In this document: in pieces, positions 39,343 to 47,670 of the stretch
Position numbering within the stretch: position 1 is the stretch's first letter
Layout: each line of letters opens with the position of its first letter
Assembly (NCBI RefSeq): GCF_001421565.1
Contig: NZ_LMKQ01000001.1
Span: 2,536,605 to 2,600,604 of the forward strand
Reading direction: 5' to 3'
DNA length: 64,000 bases
Source of the DNA: Agromyces sp. Leaf222
Lineage (GTDB): Bacteria; Actinomycetota; Actinomycetes; Actinomycetales; Microbacteriaceae
Made by a program: the position numbers and the translations under genes
The notes under the pieces: generated by a model
Databases searched by the model: none
What the model was told of the DNA's origin: nothing
The model's input: only the letters and a program-made list of their open reading frames with translations

Positions 39343-42300
39343 CTACAGCGGACGGACCACCACGAGGAGGTCGCCGGCCTCGACCTGCTGGGTCTTCGGG
39401 ATGGCGACGCGCTCGACGACACCGGCGATCGGCGACGTGATCGCCGCCTCCATCTTCATGGCCTCGATCGACGCGACGCTCTGGCCGACGGCGATCTCGG
39501 CCCCCGGCTCGACCTGCAGGGTGACCACGCCCGAGAAGGGCGCGGCGACATGGCCGGGCTGCGAGGCATCCGCCTTCTCTGCGGCACGGGAGTCGACCTC
39601 GATGCTGCGGTCGCGCACGAACACGGGCCTGAGCTGGCCGTTCAGGATCGTCATGACGGTGCGCATGCCCTTGTCGTCGGCCTCGCCGATCGCCTCGAGC
39701 CCGGCGTAGAGCCGGACGCCGCGAGCGATCTCGACGACGTGCTCCGAACCCTGTCGGAGTCCGTAGAGGTAGTCGATCGTGTCGACCACGGAGAGGTCGC
39801 CGAACAGCTCTCGGATCTGCTCGAACTGCCGGGTCGGGGCGGGGAAGAGCAGGTTGTTGAGCATCGAGCGACGCGTCGCGCTGTCGCCGTCGAGCGCCTC
39901 GAGCTGCTCGGCCGTGAGCTCGGTGACGCCGATGCGCACGTCGCGACCGGCCAGCACCTTCGTGCGGAACGGCTCGGGCCATCCGCCGGGCAGGTCGCCG
40001 AGCTCGCCTGCCATGAAGCCGATGACCGAGTCGGGCACGTCGTACTTCTCGGGGTTCGCCGCGAAGTCGGCGGGGTCGGCGCGAACGGCCGCGAGGTGCA
40101 GCGCGAGGTCGCCGACGACCTTCGACGACGGGGTGACCTTCGGAACGCGACCCAGGATGTCGTTCGCCGCGGCGTACATGTCCTCGATGAGCTCGAAGTC
40201 GTCGGCGAGGCCCAGCGCGATCGCCTGCTGTCGCAGGTTCGAGAGCTGCCCTCCCGGGATCTCGTGGTGGTACACGCGACCCGTCGGGCCCGGGAGGCCG
40301 GACTCGAACGGCTTGTAGACGCGGCGCACGGCCTCCCAGTAGGGCTCGAGGTCGGCCACGGCCTGCAGCGAGATGCCGGTGTCGCGCTCGGTGTGCGCGA
40401 GTGCGGCGACGAGCGAGGAGGCCGAGGGCTGGCTCGTGGTGCCCGCCATGGGCGCGCTCGCGACGTCGACCGCGTCGACGCCGGCCCTGGCTGCCGCGAG
40501 CAGGGTGGCGAGCTGGCCGCCGGCCGTGTCGTGGGTGTGCAGGTGCACCGGCACGTCGAACCGCTCGCGAAGGGCCGATACGAGCTTCTCGGCCGCGGTC
40601 GGGCGCAGCAGGCCCGCCATGTCCTTGATCGCGATGATGTGCGCGCCCGCGGCCACGATCTCCTCGGCCAGGCCGAGGTAGTAGTCGAGCGTGTACAGGT
40701 CTTCGGCGGGGTCGAGCAGGTCGCCCGTGTAGCAGAGGGCGACCTCGGCCACCGCTGTGCCGGTGGCGAGCACCGACTCGATCGCGGGGCGCATCTGGTT
40801 GACGTCGTTCAGGGCGTCGAAGATGCGGAAGATGTCGACGCCGGTCGCGGCGGCCTCGCGGACGAACGCGTCGGTGACCTCGGTCGGGTACGGGGTGTAC
40901 CCCACCGTGTTGCGCCCGCGCAGGAGCATCTGGATGTTCACGTTCGGCAGCGCCTCGCGCAGTGCTGCCAGCCGCTCCCACGGGTCTTCGCCTAGGAAGC
41001 GGAGCGCGACGTCGTACGTCGCGCCGCCCCAGGCCTCGACCGAGAGCAGCTCGGGCGTCATGCGGGCGACGTACGGCGCCACGGCCACGAGGTCCTTCGT
41101 GCGCACGCGGGTCGCGAGCAGCGACTGATGGGCGTCGCGGAACGTCGTGTCGGTGACGGCGAGCGGCGTCTGCGCGCGGAGCGCGGCGGCGAACCCGGCC
41201 GGGCCGAGCTCGAGCAGCTGCTGACGCGAGCCGGCGGGGGCCGGCGCCGTCAGGTCGATCGCCGGGAGCTTCTCGACCGGGCTGACGGTCGTCGGAGCCT
41301 GACCGTTCGGCTGATTCACCGTGACGTCGGCGAGCCAGTTCAGGATCTTCGTGCCGCGGTCCTTCGACACGCGACCGCGCACCAGCTGCGGACGCTCGTC
41401 GATGAACGACGTGCTGAGGTCGCCTGCGATGAACGCCGGGTCGTCGAGCACGGCTTGCAGGAACGAGATGTTCGTCGAGACGCCTCGGATGCGGAACTCG
41501 GCGAGGGCGCGGCGTGAGCGTGCGACCGCCGACGGGTAGTCGCGGGCGCGACAGGTCAGCTTCGCGAGCATCGAGTCGAAGTGGGGGCTGATCTGGGCAC
41601 CGGGGTTGATCGTTCCGCCGTCGAGGCGGATGCCGGCGCCGCCGGGCGAGCGGTAGGTCGTGATCTTGCCGGTGTCTGGGCGGAAGCCCGCCGTCGGGTC
41701 CTCGGTCGTGATGCGGGTCTGCAGCGCCGCACCGCGGAGCCGGATGTCGCCCTGCTCGAGTCCGAGCTCGGCGAGCGTCTCGCCGGCCGCGATGCGCATC
41801 TGCGAGACCACGAGGTCGACGTCGGTGACCTCTTCGGTGACGGTGTGCTCCACCTGGATGCGCGGGTTCATCTCGATGAAGACGTGCTCGCCCGCGCGCT
41901 CGCCCGCCGTGTCGAGCAGGAACTCGACGGTGCCCGCGTTCACGTAGCCGATCGACTTCGCGAACGCGATCGCGTCGCTGTAGAGCGCCGTGCGGATGTC
42001 GTCGGAGAGGTTCGGCGCCGGGGCGATCTCGATGACCTTCTGGTGGCGGCGCTGCACGGAGCAGTCGCGCTCGAAGAGGTGCACGGTCTCGCCCGTGGCA
42101 TCCGCCAGGATCTGGACCTCGATGTGTCGAGGGCGGAGCACGGCCTGCTCGAGGAACATGGTCGGGTCGCCGAACGCGCTGTCCGCCTCGCGCATGGCCT
42201 CTTCGAGCGAGGCGCGCAGGTCGTCCTTCGTGTTCACCCGGCGCATGCCGCGCCCGCCGCCGCCGGCGACCGCCTTGGCGAAGATCGGGAAGCCGATCTC

Positions 42301-42747
42301 GTCAGCCTGGGCCACGAGCGCCTCGATGTCGCGCGAGGGCGGCGTGGACTTCAGCACGGGCACGCCCGCGGCGATCGCGTGCTCCTTCGCCGTGACCTTG
42401 TTGCCGGCCATCTCGAGGACCCTGGTGGGCGGGCCGATGAACGTGATGCCGGCCTCTGCCGCCGCCTGGGCCAGCTCGGGGTTCTCGGAGAGGAAGCCGT
42501 AGCCGGGGTAGATCGCGTCCGCGCCGGACTCCTGGGCCACGCGGATGATCTCCGACACGTCGAGGTACGCGCGCACCGGATGCCCGGGCTCGCCGATCTG
42601 GTACGCCTCGTCTGCCTTCAGCCGGTGCAGGGAGTTGCGGTCCTCGAAGGGATACACCGCCACCGTCTTCGCGCCGAGTTCGACCGCCGCTCGAAACGCC
42701 CGAATGGCGATCTCTCCGCGGTTGGCTACCAGAATCTTCGAGAACAT
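39343..42747 (-). CDS. pyc: Pyruvate carboxylase
   Basis: Biotin enzyme making oxaloacetate from pyruvate and bicarbonate. In order: biotin carboxylase (ILVANRGEIAIRAFRA; AVAGGGGRGMRRV; FIEMNPRIQVEHTVTE), carboxyltransferase (DTTFRDAHQSLLATRVRT; IKDMAGLLRP; HLHTHDTAGG) and biotinyl carrier domain with EAMKMEA near the end. 1134 residues is full length. ATG 42747 with AAAGG upstream; the annotated frame is open 75 codons further but that part is promoter and the neighbouring gene. It is flanked on both sides by ParA-type ATPase genes. Confidence 0.97.
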   Translation of the reverse strand: MFSKILVANRGEIAIRAFRAAVELGAKTVAVYPFEDRNSLHRLKADEAYQIGEPGHPVRAYLDVSEIIRVAQESGADAIYPGYGFLSENPELAQAAAEAGITFIGPPTRVLEMAGNKVTAKEHAIAAGVPVLKSTPPSRDIEALVAQADEIGFPIFAKAVAGGGGRGMRRVNTKDDLRASLEEAMREADSAFGDPTMFLEQAVLRPRHIEVQILADATGETVHLFERDCSVQRRHQKVIEIAPAPNLSDDIRTALYSDAIAFAKSIGYVNAGTVEFLLDTAGERAGEHVFIEMNPRIQVEHTVTEEVTDVDLVVSQMRIAAGETLAELGLEQGDIRLRGAALQTRITTEDPTAGFRPDTGKITTYRSPGGAGIRLDGGTINPGAQISPHFDSMLAKLTCRARDYPSAVARSRRALAEFRIRGVSTNISFLQAVLDDPAFIAGDLSTSFIDERPQLVRGRVSKDRGTKILNWLADVTVNQPNGQAPTTVSPVEKLPAIDLTAPAPAGSRQQLLELGPAGFAAALRAQTPLAVTDTTFRDAHQSLLATRVRTKDLVAVAPYVARMTPELLSVEAWGGATYDVALRFLGEDPWERLAALREALPNVNIQMLLRGRNTVGYTPYPTEVTDAFVREAAATGVDIFRIFDALNDVNQMRPAIESVLATGTAVAEVALCYTGDLLDPAEDLYTLDYYLGLAEEIVAAGAHIIAIKDMAGLLRPTAAEKLVSALRERFDVPVHLHTHDTAGGQLATLLAAARAGVDAVDVASAPMAGTTSQPSASSLVAALAHTERDTGISLQAVADLEPYWEAVRRVYKPFESGLPGPTGRVYHHEIPGGQLSNLRQQAIALGLADDFELIEDMYAAANDILGRVPKVTPSSKVVGDLALHLAAVRADPADFAANPEKYDVPDSVIGFMAGELGDLPGGWPEPFRTKVLAGRDVRIGVTELTAEQLEALDGDSATRRSMLNNLLFPAPTRQFEQIRELFGDLSVVDTIDYLYGLRQGSEHVVEIARGVRLYAGLEAIGEADDKGMRTVMTILNGQLRPVFVRDRSIEVDSRAAEKADASQPGHVAAPFSGVVTLQVEPGAEIAVGQSVASIEAMKMEAAITSPIAGVVERVAIPKTQQVEAGDLLVVVRPL

Positions 42748-42823
42748 GCAGGCCTTTCGGTGGGGGTTTCCGCACAGCGAACGTTTAGGTTTCGCCCAAG
42801 CAATAGAGGTAGCGTATCTGTTC
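42748..42823. promoter_or_regulatory. Divergent pyc / parA promoter region
   Basis: 76 bp. TAGCGT (plus, 42810-42815) and TACGCT (minus, 42811-42816) overlap in TAGCGTA, so the two directions may share one -10 region. The plus box is 8 nt before GTG 42824, suggesting a leaderless or nearly leaderless ParA mRNA; the minus transcript would have a leader of about 60 nt. Confidence 0.45.
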
Positions 42824-43657
42824 GTGCACGTACTCAGCGTCAGTTCCCTCAAGGGCGGTGTCGGGAAGACGACCGTCACGCTCGGGCTGGCGTCGGCGGC
42901 CTTCGCCCGCGGCGTCCGGACCCTCGTCGTCGACCTCGATCCGCAGTCCGACGTGTCCACCGGCATGGACATCCAGGTCGCCGGTCACCTGAACGTGGCC
43001 GACGTGCTCGCCTCCCCCAAGGAGAAGATCGTCCGTTCGGCGATCGCCCCGAGCGGCTGGGCGAGGTCCAACCCGCAGTCCACGATCGACGTCATGATCG
43101 GCAGCCCGTCGGCCATCAACTTCGACGGCCCGCACCCCTCGATCCGCGACATCTGGAAGCTCGAGGAGGCGCTCGCGAACGTCGAGTCCGACTACGAGCT
43201 CGTGCTCATCGACTGCGCGCCCTCGCTGAACGCGCTCACGCGCACCGCCTGGGCCGCGAGCGATCGCGTCGCCGTCGTCACCGAGCCCGGCCTGTTCTCG
43301 GTCGCCGCCGCCGATCGCGCCCTTCGCGCCATCGAGGAGATCCGCAGGGGCCTCTCCCCCCGCCTGCAGCCGCTCGGCATCATCGTCAACCGCGCACGCG
43401 TGCAGTCGCTCGAGCACCAGTTCCGCATCAAGGAGCTCCGCGACATGTTCGGCCCGCTGGTGCTCTCGCCCCAGCTGCCCGAGCGCACGTCCCTGCAGCA
43501 GGCCCAGGGTGCCGCCAAGCCGCTGCACATGTGGCCCGGCGAGTCGGCCGAGGAGATGTCGGCGAACTTCGACCAGCTGCTCGAGCGCGTGCTGCGCACG
43601 GCGCACATCGGCGACTACGCAGCAGCTCCGTACGAGCTCGAGACCCCCACGGTCTGA
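42824..43657 (+). CDS. Orphan ParA-family ATPase
   Basis: 277-residue compact ParA. Deviant Walker [22 protein letters not shown] (residues 7-27), Walker A' DLDPQSDVSTGM and Walker B VLIDCAPSLNAL are present. GTG 42824 is the first start matching the domain. No parB follows; next is a convergent MerR gene. It resembles the PldP/Rv1708 group of orphan ParA proteins linked to division or chromosome organisation in actinobacteria, an inference from domain type and compact length. Confidence 0.88.
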   Translation: MHVLSVSSLKGGVGKTTVTLGLASAAFARGVRTLVVDLDPQSDVSTGMDIQVAGHLNVADVLASPKEKIVRSAIAPSGWARSNPQSTIDVMIGSPSAINFDGPHPSIRDIWKLEEALANVESDYELVLIDCAPSLNALTRTAWAASDRVAVVTEPGLFSVAAADRALRAIEEIRRGLSPRLQPLGIIVNRARVQSLEHQFRIKELRDMFGPLVLSPQLPERTSLQQAQGAAKPLHMWPGESAEEMSANFDQLLERVLRTAHIGDYAAAPYELETPTV

Positions 43658-43707
43658 GCCGTGCGCGATCGCGCGCCGGTCACGATTCGGGGCGCGCACG
43701 CTCGGGG

Positions 43708-43751
43708 CGCCTGATCCAGCGTCCTCGCGGCGGGCAGGAAGCGATCAGGCG
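43708..43751. terminator. Possible stem-loop between parA and MerR gene
   Basis: Nine-base complementary arms CGCCTGATC (43708-43716) and GATCAGGCG (43743-43751) with a 26-nt loop that is itself GC-rich, between the convergent stops at 43657 and 43805. The wide loop makes the terminator call tentative. Confidence 0.4.
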
Positions 43752-43804
43752 AGCCGACATCGCCGCCCGCGTCGCGACGACCCGGGCGCGTGGGATCCGA
43801 AGGC

Positions 43805-44359
43805 TCAGGAGATGCGGCGGGACTTCGCGCCGCGACGGGCGGCCAGCTCGTCCATGGGGTCTGCCGACTGCGTGTCGAGCTCGACCAGCGAGTTCTCGAC
43901 CTCGCGGAGCACCTTGCCGACGGCGATGCCGAAGACGCCCTGTCCGCGGTTCACGAGGTCGATGACCTCGTCGTCTGAAGTGCAGAGGTACACGCTCGCG
44001 CCATCGCTCATGAGCGTGGTCTGCGCGAGATCCTCGACGCCCGACTCGCGCAGCTGCGTGACGGCCGTGCGGATCTGCTGCAGTGAGATGCCCGTGTCGA
44101 GCAGTCGCTTCACGAGCTTCAGCACCAGGATGTCGCGGAAGCCGTACAGCCGCTGAGACCCGGAGCCGGCTGCACCGCGCACCGTCGGCTCGACGAGTTG
44201 CGTTCGCGCCCAGTAGTCGAGTTGGCGATAGCTGATGCCGGCGGCGCCGGCGGCGACCGCGCCGCGATAGCCGGTGCCGTCTTCGTGCTCGGGCATTCCG
44301 TCGGTGAAGAGGAGTCCGAGGTCGTATCGATCGCGCGCGCTCCGGTCGAGCTCACTCAT
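43805..44359 (-). CDS. MerR-family regulator (Rv1830-like)
   Basis: 184 residues. The MerR DNA-binding region begins around residue 42 (GISYRQLDYWARTQLVEPTVRGAAGSGSQRLYGFRDILVLKLVKRLLDTGISLQQIRTAV, in pieces below 20 residues: SYRQLDYWARTQLVEP, YGFRDILVLKLVKRLL). The C-terminal part (VYLCTSDDEVIDLVNRGQGVFGIAV) is typical of the actinobacterial group. It is second of two MerR genes downstream of the FHA gene, matching Rv1828-Rv1830 order in Mycobacterium but without the DUF151 gene between. GAGGGG precedes ATG 44359. Ligand and targets unknown. Confidence 0.87.
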   Translation of the reverse strand: MSELDRSARDRYDLGLLFTDGMPEHEDGTGYRGAVAAGAAGISYRQLDYWARTQLVEPTVRGAAGSGSQRLYGFRDILVLKLVKRLLDTGISLQQIRTAVTQLRESGVEDLAQTTLMSDGASVYLCTSDDEVIDLVNRGQGVFGIAVGKVLREVENSLVELDTQSADPMDELAARRGAKSRRIS

Positions 44360-44483
44360 GCGATCCCCTCACTGTCGTCCTGTCACCCCGTCGGGGCATC
44401 GTCCACGCTACCGAGCGGAGCGGGTGCGACCAAACACATCCGGCCGAACGTCACGGCGTGTCGCGAACGCGTCGGGGCGGAGC

Positions 44484-45173
44484 TCAGCGGGCGAGCTTGG
44501 CGAGCGTCGTGCGCACGACCTCTGCTCGCACGCATTCGAGTCGGGCGGCGAGCTCTGCGGCATGCTCGGAGACGCGCGCCTTGCCCGCGGCATCCGACCG
44601 CCTCGAGGGGGCCAGCGCCCGATCGATGAGTGCCGCATCGCGCTCGGCCGCGGCCCTCATCGCCTTGAGATGGCGCGGCTCGATGCCCACGTCGCGCAGG
44701 GCGACGAGCGAGCGCAGCACCTCGAGGTCCTCATCGTCGTAGGGCTCGGCGGGGGTCATGAGCGACGCGGAGACCGCCTCGTCAAGGAGCCCCCGCGGCG
44801 CCTTCGCCGTCGCGATGAGCTCGTCTCGCGAGAATCGACGTGCTCCGAGGAACCCGCTGGCGTCGGTCGCGCCGGGCAGCGCGGGCGTCTCCCCCGCGTC
44901 GACGGACTCGAGGTGCGCCCGGATGACCTTCAGCGGCAGGTAGTGGTCGCGCTGCATCGAGAGCACCAGCGTGATGCGTTCGACGTCTGCCGTCGAGAAC
45001 TTGCGGTACCCGGCGGCCGTGCGCGCCGGAGAGACGAGTCGCTGCTCCTCGAGGAATCGCAACTTCGACGGCGTCAGGTCGGGGAACTCGGGTTGCAGGC
45101 GCGCGAGCACCTGGCCGATGCCGAGCAGGGGGGCCGAGCCGCTCGCGTGCGTGACGGCGGCGTGGCCCGACAC
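44484..45173 (-). CDS. MerR-family regulator, FtsR/Rv1828-like
   Basis: 229 residues. N-terminal winged helix LGIGQVLARLQPEFPDLTP / SKLRFLEEQRLVSPAR / AGYRKFSTADVERITLVL identifies the FtsR-type group, whose Corynebacterium member activates ftsZ. The central and C-terminal part (DLEVLRSLVALRDVGIEPRHLKAM) is a conserved effector or dimerisation region. GTG start overlaps the FHA gene stop. ftsZ lies 33 kb away here; control of ftsZ is inferred from the family only. Confidence 0.88.
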   Translation of the reverse strand: MSGHAAVTHASGSAPLLGIGQVLARLQPEFPDLTPSKLRFLEEQRLVSPARTAAGYRKFSTADVERITLVLSMQRDHYLPLKVIRAHLESVDAGETPALPGATDASGFLGARRFSRDELIATAKAPRGLLDEAVSASLMTPAEPYDDEDLEVLRSLVALRDVGIEPRHLKAMRAAAERDAALIDRALAPSRRSDAAGKARVSEHAAELAARLECVRAEVVRTTLAKLAR

Positions 45174-45682
45174 TAGCTGCTCGCCAGCGGCGCCAGGTCG
45201 CGGCGCGATGCGTAGAACGTGAGGCGGAACTTGCCGATCTGCACCTCGGCTCCATCGCTGAGCAGCGCGGTCTCGATGCGCACCCCGTCGAAGTACGTGC
45301 CGTTCAGCGACGAGAGGTCTTTCACCTCGAACGCCGTGCGGTGCCGCACGAACTCGGCGTGCCGGCGCGAGACCGTGACGTCGTCGAGGAAGATGTCGGC
45401 GTCGGGATGACGGCCGACGGTCGTCACGTCGGTGTCGAGCAGGAATCGCGCCCCGCTGTTCGGCCCACGCCGAACGATGAGCAACGCCGAGCCAGACGGC
45501 AGCGCCGCGATCGCCTCCTGCTCTTCGGCCGAGATGTCGGCATCGACGATCGACAGCTGCGCGGCGGCCTCTCGGCTGAAGCCGATGGTCGTTCCGGCCG
45601 TGCTGCTGTCTCCGAACTCGCCGTTCGTCGCTGTGCGGCCGCCCTCGGCGCCGCCAGCCTGTGAAATGTCGGTATCCGCCAC
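45173..45682 (-). CDS. FHA-domain protein, GarA/OdhI type
   Basis: 169-residue phosphothreonine-dependent switch protein. In the family, Ser/Thr-kinase phosphorylation of an N-terminal Thr controls binding to 2-oxoglutarate dehydrogenase and glutamate enzymes. The C-terminal FHA domain is clear: TVGRHPDADIFLDDVTVSRRHAEF and LSSLNGTYFDGVRIE. The N-terminal TAGTTIGFSREAA is the likely counterpart of the phosphorylated TT motif. GTG 45682 follows pgsA by one base with GGGAGG upstream. Its kinase may be the PknB-type protein at 30 kb. Confidence 0.92.
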   Translation of the reverse strand: MADTDISQAGGAEGGRTATNGEFGDSSTAGTTIGFSREAAAQLSIVDADISAEEQEAIAALPSGSALLIVRRGPNSGARFLLDTDVTTVGRHPDADIFLDDVTVSRRHAEFVRHRTAFEVKDLSSLNGTYFDGVRIETALLSDGAEVQIGKFRLTFYASRRDLAPLASS

Positions 45683-45683
45683 G

Positions 45684-46307
45684 CTAGCCTCCCTGTTCAA
45701 GCGTATCCGATCGGGACCCATCCGCCACCAGTGGAATCCGGATGACTCGTGCGGTCTCGATCGCATAGATGATGCCGGCCCACCAGTAGAGGAAGGCGCC
45801 CCAGATCGTGATGGCCCATCCGATCGGCGCGCTGACCGGCTGCACTGCCGGGAACGCGAGGCCGAGCATGATGACCGGCAACCCGAAGAAGAGGGCGAAC
45901 GTGGCGACCTTGCCGAGCTGGTGCACGGGCAGCGGGCCGTAGCCGTGGTTGGCGAGCACCACCCCGAGGATCAGCAGGAAGACGTCGCGCGCGACGATGA
46001 CGATGACGATCCACCACGGCACGAGCGAGTTCGCGGCGAGCCCGACGAGCGCGGCGAAGATGTAGAGGCGGTCGGCCGCGGGGTCGAGCAGCTGCCCGAG
46101 GCGCGTGATCTGGTCGAGGCGTCTCGCGAGGTAGCCGTCGAGCAGGTCGGTGAGGCTGGCGGCGACGAGGACCACGAGCGCCGTGACGTACTCGCCGGCC
46201 ACGACGGCCCAGAGGAAGAACGGCACGAGCACGAGTCTGAGCATGCTGAGGACGTTCGGAATCGTCCACACCTGCGATCCGACCGCCCCCGCGCTCCGCC
46301 CAGCCAC
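45684..46307 (-). CDS. pgsA: CDP-alcohol phosphatidyltransferase (PgsA-like)
   Basis: Membrane enzyme of phospholipid synthesis, probably CDP-diacylglycerol--glycerol-3-phosphate phosphatidyltransferase. The CDP-OH-P signature is seen as DLLDGYLARR followed by GQLLDPAADR, with the required Asp residues. About five to six membrane helices. Start is GTG 46307 with TAGGAT 6 nt upstream, suggesting a leaderless transcript covering pgsA, the FHA gene and the MerR genes. Exact head-group specificity is not certain; 207 residues. Confidence 0.88.
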   Translation of the reverse strand: MAGRSAGAVGSQVWTIPNVLSMLRLVLVPFFLWAVVAGEYVTALVVLVAASLTDLLDGYLARRLDQITRLGQLLDPAADRLYIFAALVGLAANSLVPWWIVIVIVARDVFLLILGVVLANHGYGPLPVHQLGKVATFALFFGLPVIMLGLAFPAVQPVSAPIGWAITIWGAFLYWWAGIIYAIETARVIRIPLVADGSRSDTLEQGG

Positions 46308-46313
46308 ATGGCG

Positions 46314-46319
46314 ATCCTA
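46314..46319 (-). promoter_or_regulatory. -10 box TAGGAT for leaderless pgsA
   Basis: Minus-strand TAGGAT, 6 nt before GTG 46307, back to back with the plus-strand box at 46328-46333. Confidence 0.6.
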
Positions 46320-46327
46320 TCGACCCC

Positions 46328-46333
46328 TAGAAT
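46328..46333 (+). promoter_or_regulatory. -10 box TAGAAT for leaderless DUF1295 gene
   Basis: TAGAAT, 6 nt before ATG 46340. Only 32 bp separate the divergent start codons, so the two promoters overlap closely. Confidence 0.6.
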
Positions 46334-46339
46334 CCAGCC

Positions 46340-47173
46340 ATGACTGCCCTCGCCGTGTGTCTGGTGCTCTGCGCCGCGATCACCGCTGCAACCTGGATCC
46401 TCTCGCTCATCACCAACGAGCATTCATGGGTCGATCGCATCTGGTCGATCGCGCCGATCGCGTACGTCTGGGTGTTCGCGGTCTCGGCCGGATTCGACGC
46501 TCGCCTCGTGCTCATGGCCGTGCTCGTGACGGCGTGGGGCGTGCGCCTCACGTTCAACTTCGCACGGAAGGGCGGCTACCGGCCGGGTGGCGAGGACTAT
46601 CGCTGGGCGGTCCTTCGCGAGCGGATGCCCCGGGCGGCGTTCGAGGCCTTCAACCTCTTCTTCATCTCGATCTACCAGAACGCGCTGATCCTGCTGATCA
46701 CGCTGCCGGCGCTCACGGTCGCCGAGTCGGCCGGTTCGCCGCTCGGCGCGTGGGATCTCGTGCTCGCCGTCGTGTTCATCGCGTTCCTCGTCGGCGAGAC
46801 CGTGGCCGACGAGCAGCAGTGGCGGTTCCACCGGTGGAAGGCGGCCGAGCGAGCGGCGGGACGCACGCCGACCCCCGGATTCCTGCAGTCCGGGCTGTTC
46901 GCCGTGTCGCGGCATCCGAACTTCTTCTTCGAGCAGGCGCAGTGGTGGGTCTTCTTCGGCTTCGCGGTCGCCGCGACCGGTGTCTGGCTGCACTGGACCC
47001 TCGCAGGCGCCGTGCTGCTCACGCTCCTGTTCATCGGCTCGACGGTGTTCACGGAGTCGATCTCGCGCGGACGCCACCCCGGCTACGACGAGTACCGGGC
47101 TCGCGTCTCGCCGATCGTGCCGTGGTTCCCTCGCCCGGCGCGAGCCGGGGCATCCGTCACCGCCGGACGCTGA
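46340..47173 (+). CDS. DUF1295 membrane protein (steroid 5-alpha-reductase-like)
   Basis: 277 residues with six to seven membrane segments. Family features are SWVDRIWSIAPIAYVW, AWGVRLTFNFARKGGYRPGGEDYRW, the C-terminal SGLFAVSRHPNFFFEQAQWWVFF and GRHPGYDEYRARVSPIVPWFP. The last resembles the NADPH-binding end of 5-alpha-steroid reductases and isoprenylcysteine methyltransferases. The substrate in bacteria is unknown. It ends convergently with a NUDIX gene, 13 bp between stops. Confidence 0.87.
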   Translation: MTALAVCLVLCAAITAATWILSLITNEHSWVDRIWSIAPIAYVWVFAVSAGFDARLVLMAVLVTAWGVRLTFNFARKGGYRPGGEDYRWAVLRERMPRAAFEAFNLFFISIYQNALILLITLPALTVAESAGSPLGAWDLVLAVVFIAFLVGETVADEQQWRFHRWKAAERAAGRTPTPGFLQSGLFAVSRHPNFFFEQAQWWVFFGFAVAATGVWLHWTLAGAVLLTLLFIGSTVFTESISRGRHPGYDEYRARVSPIVPWFPRPARAGASVTAGR

Positions 47174-47190
47174 CGGCCTCGATTCGTCAG
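47170..47190. terminator. Stop-embedding stem-loop between convergent genes
   Basis: CTGACG (47170-47175) and CGTCAG (47185-47190) pair around a 9-nt loop and contain the TGA stop of the DUF1295 gene and the TGA stop of the minus-strand NUDIX gene. Confidence 0.45.
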
Positions 47191-47636
47191 AGCCTCGCTC
47201 GAAGGCCGGGCCATGCCTCGGCGAACCGGGGGTGCAACGGGAGCGCGTCGACCTCGTCGATGGGCGTCCAGGCGACCGTGATGGACTCGGGGTCGCCGAT
47301 GAGCGGCTCGAACCGGCGCTCGGCCGTGGCGACGACGGTCGTGTACGACCAGTAGCCGAGGTCGAGCACGCTCGAGAACCGCACGGCGAGCGCGTCTGCG
47401 GGAACGCCGGCCTCTTCGCCCGCTTCGCGGAACGCGGCCTCGCGCGCGGTCTCGTGCTCGTGGCGAGCACCGCCCGGCATGCCCCAGGTGCCGCCGAAGT
47501 GGCTCCACTCGGCGCGGTGCTGCAGCAGGACCTCGCGATCGGCGCTGACGACGAGCAGCCCGGCCGCGCCGTAGCGCCCCCAGTACCGCGCCCCGTCAGG
47601 CCCCTCGACCCAGCCGTCTCCGCTCGCTCCGCTCAT
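47187..47636 (-). CDS. NUDIX hydrolase
   Basis: 149 residues. The Nudix box is complete: GGARHEHETAREAAFREAGEEAG matches GX5EX7REUXEEXGU (about residues 55-77), with a preceding substrate-loop GTWGMP. It hydrolyses a nucleoside diphosphate derivative in the cytoplasm; the substrate cannot be named. ATG 47636 is preferred over 47654 because the upstream six residues are not conserved in character and GGTGG lies just before it. Confidence 0.88.
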   Translation of the reverse strand: MSGASGDGWVEGPDGARYWGRYGAAGLLVVSADREVLLQHRAEWSHFGGTWGMPGGARHEHETAREAAFREAGEEAGVPADALAVRFSSVLDLGYWSYTTVVATAERRFEPLIGDPESITVAWTPIDEVDALPLHPRFAEAWPGLRARL

Positions 47637-47670
47637 GCCACCAGCATGGCCCACGGATGCCGGTGACGGC

